Assembly (NCBI GenBank): GCA_964565165.1
Contig: CAZMDJ010000045.1
Location: forward strand, 1 to 9,651
Length of the DNA stretch: 9,651 bases
Direction: 5' to 3'
Origin: ZLKRG08 sp964565165
GTDB lineage: Bacteria > Actinomycetota > Actinomycetes > Nanopelagicales > Nanopelagicaceae
Shown: piece after piece, positions 5,299 through 9,651 of the stretch
Layout of the letters: every line of letters begins with the position of its first letter
Position numbering within the stretch: the stretch's first letter is position 1
The notes under the pieces: generated by a model
Seen by the model: the letters and a program-made list of their open reading frames with translations, nothing else
What the model was told of the DNA's origin: nothing
The model's database searches: none
Made by a program: the position numbers and the translations under genes

Positions 5299-5910
5299 AT
5301 GAAGATTGATCGCTTCTATCAGACGTTAGTTCGTAGTCGTGGTCGCGCAGCTTGGACCATGGTCGGCGCGATGATCGTGCTTTCGACCGCGACCCCAAGT
5401 TCTTACGGTCTTGAATTTCCAATGACCACCCAGCTCTCACTTCCAGATGGCGCATTCCTAGTTGCAAGCCAGGTTCACCAAGAGAACCCAGAGCAGCAGG
5501 TAGCGGCGCTCTATGCAAATTTAAATACCAAGAAGTCTGTCTCAGCGATCGACCTTCGCGCAGTCTCTCTGGCTAGCCGTCAGATTGAATTGGCTCGTAC
5601 CCCAAAGGGTGCGCAGCAAGCTGCCTTTAACATTATTCGCACTGAGTACAAGAGATGGAACAAGTCGCAGGAAGCTTGCCTTGTAAAGCTCTGGACTCGC
5701 GAATCGCATTGGAATTACAAGGCGCATAACTATCGCTCAGGTGCACACGGAATTGCTCAGTCTTACCCAGCTATCAAGATGGAATCAGTCGGTCTTGATT
5801 GGCGAACAAACCCAGTGACTCAGATTCGTTGGGGACTTAATTACATCGATAAGCGTTACGGCTCTCCATGTAAGGCGCTATACCGCCATAACGCTCGCGG
5901 CTCTTACTAA
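5299..5910 (+). CDS. Secreted lytic transglycosylase-like cell-wall hydrolase
   Basis: A 203-residue exported protein. A basic N-terminus (RSRGR, 12-16) and a hydrophobic stretch (about 17-33) followed by small residues form a signal peptide or anchor. The variable middle (about 40-105) precedes a compact lysozyme-like domain (about 108-203) with WNKSQEACLVKLWTRESHW (120-138, probable catalytic E135), GAHGIAQSYPAIKM (148-161), DWRTNPVTQIRWGLNYI (167-183) and RYGSPCKAL (186-194). C127 and C191 probably form the disulfide seen in this actinobacterial family. It should cleave the MurNAc-GlcNAc bond of peptidoglycan outside the membrane. There is no LysM or other wall-binding module. ATG 5299 is chosen because AGGTGA (5289-5294) stands 4 nt before it; GTG 5278 and ATG 5281 are in frame but have poorly spaced ribosome sites. 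Its stop is one base from that of the convergent fumarase gene. Confidence 0.85.
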   Translation: MKIDRFYQTLVRSRGRAAWTMVGAMIVLSTATPSSYGLEFPMTTQLSLPDGAFLVASQVHQENPEQQVAALYANLNTKKSVSAIDLRAVSLASRQIELARTPKGAQQAAFNIIRTEYKRWNKSQEACLVKLWTRESHWNYKAHNYRSGAHGIAQSYPAIKMESVGLDWRTNPVTQIRWGLNYIDKRYGSPCKALYRHNARGSY

Positions 5911-5911
5911 A

Positions 5912-7564
5912 TTAAATCTCTGATTGCTTACGAATAGTTAGAGGCTTTGCGCTTTCAGCAAAGAAATCATTTCCCTTATCGTCTACCACGATAAATGCTG
6001 GGAAATCTTCAACTTCAATCTTCCAGACCGCTTCCATTCCAAGTTCTTCAAAATCTAGAACTTCTACCTTCTTAATGCAATCAAGAGCTAAGCGAGCAGC
6101 AGGTCCGCCAATTGATCCCAGGTAGAAACCACCATGTTTCTTACATGCATCGGTAACCTGCTTTGAACGATTGCCCTTTGCCAGCATTACGAAAGAGCCG
6201 CCATTTTCTTGGAAGTAATCAACATATGAATCCATACGACCTGCAGTGGTTGGTCCAAAGGAACCAGATGCATAACCTTCGGGGGTCTTTGCAGGTCCTG
6301 CGTAATAGACCGCGTATTTCTGCATATATTCCGGCATTGGTTTGCCGCTATCGATCAATGATTTGATTTTGGCATGAGCTAAATCGCGGGCTACAACCAG
6401 AGTTCCGGTAAGTGATAAACGAGTCTTGACTGGATACTTTGAAAGTTCAGCGCGAATCTCTGACATTGGCTTACTTAGATCAATCTTTACAACGTTATCG
6501 TCTAAATGCTCATCGGTTGTCTCAGGTAAGAAGTGCGCTGGTTCGCGTTCGAGATCTTCAATAAAGACGCCCTCTTTAGTGATCTTTGCCTTTGCCTGGC
6601 GGTCTGCAGAACATGAGACTGCAATCGCAATCGGAAGAGATGCGCCATGGCGAGGCAAGCGAACTACACGCACATCGTGGCAGAAGTACTTTCCACCGAA
6701 TTGTGCGCCGATTCCGAGAGCCTGAGTAATCTTTAAAACTTCTGCTTCAACCTCTGGATCACGGAATGCATGCCCTGTTGCGGCATCACCAGTGGTTGGA
6801 AGTGAATCTAAATATTTAGTTGATGCAAGCTTTGCTGTCTTTAATGTGTGCTCGGCGCTAGTTCCGCCAACCACGATTGCCAAGTGATACGGAGGGCATG
6901 CTGCTGTTCCGAGTGAACGTAACTTCTCTTCAAGCCATGGGTAGAAAGAATCCTTATTTAATACCGCTTTTGTTTCCTGGTAAAGGAATGACTTGTTGGC
7001 GCTTCCGCCTCCTTTGGCAATATATAAAAAGTTGTATTCATCTTGATGATCTGAATCGGCATAGATCTCAACCTGTGCAGGCAGGTTATTGCCGGTGTTC
7101 TTCTCATCCCACATATTTACTGGAGCCATCTGTGAGTAACGAAGATTTAAATTTGTATATGCGTTGTAAACGCCTTCAGAGATTGATTTCTCATCTTTGC
7201 CAGAAGTTAAAACGTACTGGCCCTTCTTGCCCATAACTAACGCAGTACCCGTGTCTTGGCACATTGGCAGAACTCCGCCAGCCGCGATGTTGGCATTCTT
7301 TAATAAATCTAAAGCCACGAAGCGATCATTAGGAGATGCTTCAGGGTCTTTCAAAATCTTTGTTAACTGCTCAAGGTGTGCGCTACGTAAATAATGGTTG
7401 ATATCGTGAATTGCAGTCTCAGTTAACTTTGTGATTGCCTCAGGAGATACTTCAAGAAACTCTAAATCGCCATGCTTAACTACTTTGACGCCCTCGGTTG
7501 TAACTAAACGGTATTTAGTCTCATCTTTTCCGATAGGCAGTAAATCAGAGTAATTAAATGGCAT
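5912..7564 (-). CDS. fum: Fumarate hydratase class I, Fe-S dependent
   Basis: A 550-residue single-chain enzyme, the usual length for FumA/FumB-type fumarase. It interconverts fumarate and L-malate in the TCA cycle in the cytoplasm using an oxygen-sensitive [4Fe-4S] cluster. The likely ligands are C102 (PMCQDTGTA), C223 (TAACPPYH) and C318 (VSCSADRQ), each in the expected context and close to E. coli FumA numbering (105, 224, 318). KGGGSANKSF (184-193) and GGKYFCHDVRVVRLPRHGAS belong to the N-terminal domain. SFGPTTAGRMDSYVD (435-449) and AKGNRSKQVTDACKKHGGFYLGSIGG (462-487 region) mark the C-terminal swivelling domain. The ATG at 7564 overlaps the xseB stop by 11 bp, and AGAAGG about 9 nt upstream, within xseB, can serve as ribosome site. 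It is the last gene of the xseA-xseB-fum run and converges on the transglycosylase with a one-base gap. Confidence 0.97.
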   Translation of the reverse strand: MPFNYSDLLPIGKDETKYRLVTTEGVKVVKHGDLEFLEVSPEAITKLTETAIHDINHYLRSAHLEQLTKILKDPEASPNDRFVALDLLKNANIAAGGVLPMCQDTGTALVMGKKGQYVLTSGKDEKSISEGVYNAYTNLNLRYSQMAPVNMWDEKNTGNNLPAQVEIYADSDHQDEYNFLYIAKGGGSANKSFLYQETKAVLNKDSFYPWLEEKLRSLGTAACPPYHLAIVVGGTSAEHTLKTAKLASTKYLDSLPTTGDAATGHAFRDPEVEAEVLKITQALGIGAQFGGKYFCHDVRVVRLPRHGASLPIAIAVSCSADRQAKAKITKEGVFIEDLEREPAHFLPETTDEHLDDNVVKIDLSKPMSEIRAELSKYPVKTRLSLTGTLVVARDLAHAKIKSLIDSGKPMPEYMQKYAVYYAGPAKTPEGYASGSFGPTTAGRMDSYVDYFQENGGSFVMLAKGNRSKQVTDACKKHGGFYLGSIGGPAARLALDCIKKVEVLDFEELGMEAVWKIEVEDFPAFIVVDDKGNDFFAESAKPLTIRKQSEI

Positions 7565-7739
7565 CTTTTGAGACCTTCTTCTTGGCTCCGTCTAATAAGT
7601 CTTGGCAGATCTTTGCTAACTCTTCGCCGCGTTCCCAGAGCTTTAGGGAATCTTCTAAAGTGGCAGAACCCGCTTCAAGTTGCTCAACGACTTTTGTAAG
7701 TTCTTCGCGAGCGGTTTCGTAGCTGACTTTCTCTGCCAT
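7554..7739 (-). CDS. xseB: Exodeoxyribonuclease VII small subunit
   Basis: A 61-residue protein of normal XseB length. The whole sequence fits the two-helix family pattern: SYETAREELTKVVEQLEAG (6-24), then ATLEDSLKLWERGEELAKICQ (26-46), and a charged end (DGAKKKVSKDAI). Several small subunits wrap the coiled coil of one XseA; together they degrade single-stranded DNA from both ends to short oligonucleotides and take part in repair. The ATG at 7739 lies 16 bp after the xseA stop, and the 3' end overlaps the fumarase gene by 11 bp, so the three genes are most likely one transcript. Confidence 0.95.
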   Translation of the reverse strand: MAEKVSYETAREELTKVVEQLEAGSATLEDSLKLWERGEELAKICQDLLDGAKKKVSKDAI

Positions 7740-7755
7740 GTCTTTAATTTACTCT

Positions 7756-8874
7756 CTACTCGATGGTTGCCGATAGTTGGTCTTGCGCCAAACGGATGCG
7801 AACTGAGTCACCGCTGGTTACATCTTTAGCGTTACGTACCGCTTTTCCGTCGCTTCTTTGGACCACGGCATAGCCGCGTTCGAGAGTTGATTGTGGCGAT
7901 AGCGAACGGACACGTGCCAATAAATGCTGCAAATCTTCTTCAGCTAATTTCAAGCGATGTACAAATGCAATTCGACGGTCAAAGAGCGATTTGATGCGAT
8001 CAGTTTCGCGATCTAAACGCGCTGTCAAAGTGCGCTCTGCGCGGTTACGTAACCCATCAATAAATAGGAGCTCTTCATTTAAATCTGGCACAACTTTCTT
8101 GCCCGCATCAGTTGGGGTAGATGCACGGTAATCCGCAACCAAATCAAGAAGCGGTGAATCTTTCTCATGGCCGATAGCGCTAACTATTGGTGTTATACAT
8201 GAAGCTGCTAAACGAACTAAACCTTCATCGCTAAATGGCAAAAGATCTTCAAATGATCCGCCACCGCGAGTAATGATGATGACATCAACTTCTGGATCTG
8301 CCTCAAGTTCTTTAAGCGCTTTGCTTACTTGAATCACTGCATCTGCGCCTTGTACTTGAACTTCGCGAGTCTCAAATTGCACAGACGGCCAGCGACGCTT
8401 TGCATTCTCTAGAACATCCTTTTCGGCATCTGAATTACGTCCGCAGATTAAGCCAACTTTCTTAGGCAACAACGGCAATTTAACTTTGCGAGATGCATCA
8501 AATAAACCTTCTGCCGCAAGTAAATTTTTGAGCATCTCAAGGCGTGCTAGAAGTTCGCCGACGCCTACCTCTTTGATTTCGCGAACCCAGAATGAAACCG
8601 AACCATTTTTTGTATACCAAGATGGTTTTGCATAAATCTTGATACGCGCATTTTCGCCAACTTTATTCTTTGAGAAAACTCCAGATGGGCAAGCAAGTGA
8701 GATGCTCATATCAACGCTGGAATCTCGTAGGACCATATATGTGAAATCTTTACGAGAATTAATCTGCGAAAGTTCGCCCTCGATCCAGATTGGCCCTAAA
8801 GCATCTATATATTCTTTGATTAACTCAGAGATAACGCGTACCGGTGCAGGCGTCTCCTCTGAATTTTCAAGCAT
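7756..8874 (-). CDS. xseA: Exodeoxyribonuclease VII large subunit
   Basis: The catalytic subunit of ExoVII, 372 residues from ATG 8874 (382 if ATG 8904 is used). In the shorter numbering, residues about 10-105 are the OB-fold DNA-binding domain (GPIWIEGELSQI). The nuclease domain follows, with ITRGGGSFEDLLPFSDE (about 201-217), SAIGHEKDSPLLDLVADYRASTPTDA (about 232-257), and GLICGRNSDAEKDV upstream. Residues about 265-330 form the charged coiled coil that carries XseB, and LERGYAVVQR begins the C-terminal cap. I prefer 8874 because MLENSEETPAPVR lines up with the N-terminus of mycobacterial XseA as I remember it (NSAENPFPVR). ATG 8904 would add ten residues of unclear value and overlap the ispH start codon. 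A TATCCT box (8915-8910 on this strand) could start RNA near 8903, leaving a 30-nt leader for 8874 or a leaderless message for 8904. Confidence 0.93.
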   Translation of the reverse strand: MLENSEETPAPVRVISELIKEYIDALGPIWIEGELSQINSRKDFTYMVLRDSSVDMSISLACPSGVFSKNKVGENARIKIYAKPSWYTKNGSVSFWVREIKEVGVGELLARLEMLKNLLAAEGLFDASRKVKLPLLPKKVGLICGRNSDAEKDVLENAKRRWPSVQFETREVQVQGADAVIQVSKALKELEADPEVDVIIITRGGGSFEDLLPFSDEGLVRLAASCITPIVSAIGHEKDSPLLDLVADYRASTPTDAGKKVVPDLNEELLFIDGLRNRAERTLTARLDRETDRIKSLFDRRIAFVHRLKLAEEDLQHLLARVRSLSPQSTLERGYAVVQRSDGKAVRNAKDVTSGDSVRIRLAQDQLSATIE

Positions 8875-8888
8875 GACCCTGAGCCTAA

Positions 8889-8894
8889 TACACT
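8889..8894 (+). promoter_or_regulatory. Possible -10 box for leaderless ispH
   Basis: TACACT fits TANNNT and ends 8 nt before the ispH ATG, the spacing expected if transcription starts at or just before the start codon. The sequence between has no ribosome site. A weak TTCAAG lies 17 bp upstream (8866-8871). Actinobacteria use many leaderless messages, which makes this reasonable but unproven. Confidence 0.3.
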
Positions 8895-8902
8895 GCTCCC
8901 AC

Positions 8903-9651
8903 ATGAATAAGGATAAGAAGGTACTTCTAGCAGCGCCCCGTGGATATTGCGCCGGTGTTGATCGCGCAGTTGTTACCGTCCAGAAGGCGCTCGAAGTTTA
9001 TGGCGCACCGGTCTATGTCCGTAAGCAGATTGTCCATAACAAGTACGTAGTCGAATCACTTGAAAAACATGGCGCGATTTTCGTAGAAGAAGTTAATGAA
9101 GTTCCAGAAGGTGCGACCGTAGTATTTAGCGCACATGGAGTTTCACCTCAAGTCCATGCGGATTCAGCGGCGCGCCATTTAAAGACTATTGATGCAACAT
9201 GTCCACTAGTTACAAAGGTTCATAACGAAGTTAGACGTTATGCAAATGAAGATTTAGAGATCATCATGATTGGCCACGATGGTCATGAAGAAGTTGAAGG
9301 CACCGCCGGAGAAGCGCCAGGTCGCGTAACAGTAATTGAAGGCGTCGATATGGCGCGCATTGTGCAGCCAAAGAGCGGCAAGAAACTTGCTTGGTTATCT
9401 CAAACAACTCTATCTGTCGATGAAACCATGGATACCGTTGCAGAGTTAAAGAAGCGCTTCCCTGAAATAATCGATCCGCCTTCAGATGACATCTGTTATG
9501 CAACTCAAAATCGCCAAGAAGCGATGAAGCAGATTGCTCCGCAATGCGATTTGGTTTTAGTGGTCGGCTCAACAAACTCATCTAACTCAGTTCGTTTAGT
9601 TGAAGTCGCAAAGGAATATGGCGCAAAGAACGCTTACTTAATTGATTATGC
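8903..9651 (+). CDS. ispH: 4-hydroxy-3-methylbut-2-enyl diphosphate reductase, 3' end outside window
   Basis: The last enzyme of the MEP pathway, reducing HMBPP to IPP and DMAPP with a [4Fe-4S] cluster in the cytoplasm. 249 of an expected 310-340 residues are present. The three cluster cysteines are C16 (GYCAGVD), C100 (ATCPLVT) and C198 (DDICYATQNRQ). Substrate-side residues are H45 (VHNKYVV), H78 (SAHGVS), H128 and catalytic E130 (GHDGHEEVEGT), and the serine/asparagine cluster GSTNSSNS (222-229). WLSQTTLSVDET (164-175) is also typical. The closest remembered relative is the actinobacterial LytB2 type. ATG 8903 gives a short N-terminus (MNKDKK) directly before the VLLAAPRGYC strand. There is no Shine-Dalgarno, and a TACACT box lies 8 nt upstream, so the mRNA may be leaderless. 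It diverges from xseA, and its product feeds cis-prenyltransferases such as the one at 2788. Confidence 0.97.
   Translation, partial: MNKDKKVLLAAPRGYCAGVDRAVVTVQKALEVYGAPVYVRKQIVHNKYVVESLEKHGAIFVEEVNEVPEGATVVFSAHGVSPQVHADSAARHLKTIDATCPLVTKVHNEVRRYANEDLEIIMIGHDGHEEVEGTAGEAPGRVTVIEGVDMARIVQPKSGKKLAWLSQTTLSVDETMDTVAELKKRFPEIIDPPSDDICYATQNRQEAMKQIAPQCDLVLVVGSTNSSNSVRLVEVAKEYGAKNAYLIDY
8910..8915 (-). promoter_or_regulatory. Possible -10 box for the xseA-xseB-fum operon
   Basis: TATCCT on the minus strand fits TANNNT and would place the RNA start near 8903-8904, facing the ispH promoter. No good -35 is visible 16-18 bp upstream, where the DNA is ispH coding sequence. It bears on which xseA start is used. 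Confidence 0.2.

Noticed and set aside
5231..5518. 95-codon minus-strand ORF covering the transglycosylase leader and N-terminus
   Set aside because: Mostly antisense to the signal-peptide region, with no family resemblance. The secreted hydrolase on the plus strand explains the DNA.
6877..7236. 119-codon plus-strand ORF opposite the fumarase gene
   Set aside because: It lies wholly antisense to a clear fumarase, has no ribosome site and resembles no family; it is a shadow of the coding strand.
9264..9581. 105-codon minus-strand ORF opposite ispH
   Set aside because: Antisense to conserved IspH motifs, with low-complexity Leu/Arg composition typical of a shadow frame.

Overview
This window looks like a core-genome segment of a small-genome, moderately low-GC actinobacterium. 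My best guess is a freshwater acI / Nanopelagicales lineage such as Planktophila or Nanopelagicus. The reasons are the actinobacterial families (DUF4307, DUF3817, a PIN-PhoH protein, a Rv1086-type cis-prenyltransferase, a short secreted lytic transglycosylase), a base composition that looks mid-40s % GC by eye, and very tight packing (overlapping genes, 1-18 bp gaps). The taxonomic call is inference from reading, not from a search.

Layout. On the minus strand at the left is a probable three-gene run: DUF4307 membrane protein, transcription factor greA, and the N-terminal part of a DHA2-type MFS drug transporter cut off by the window edge (1711 down to 1). Diverging from it, with only 18 bp between start codons, is a plus-strand run: a 43-residue single-TM protein, a SURF1-family protein, a DUF3817 membrane protein and a cis-prenyltransferase (1730-3579). 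After a 119-bp gap comes phoH2 (PIN plus PhoH ATPase, TTG start, 3699-5006). It is followed by about 290 bp that hold a possible 23-codon ORF with a strong Shine-Dalgarno, several inverted repeats and a terminator-like hairpin, and then a secreted lytic transglycosylase (5299-5910). That gene runs head-on into a minus-strand operon, xseA-xseB-fum (exonuclease VII subunits and class I fumarase, 8874 down to 5912), with one base between stop codons. At the right edge ispH begins on the plus strand (8903 onward), its start codon almost touching that of xseA.

From memory, the gene order (greA, DUF4307, small membrane protein, Rv1086-type synthase, phoH2, fumarase, xseB, xseA, ispH) follows the Mycobacterium tuberculosis Rv1080c-Rv1110 region, but compressed: mca, glpX and many other genes are absent here. 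The genes serve housekeeping roles: transcript elongation, cytochrome oxidase assembly, isoprenoid supply (ispH makes IPP/DMAPP, the cis-prenyltransferase uses them), RNA metabolism, cell-wall turnover, DNA repair and the TCA cycle.

I found no mobile element, CRISPR array, tRNA, rRNA or convincing new multi-gene system. The most uncertain and least explained DNA is the phoH2-transglycosylase spacer, together with the two extremely short divergent junctions.
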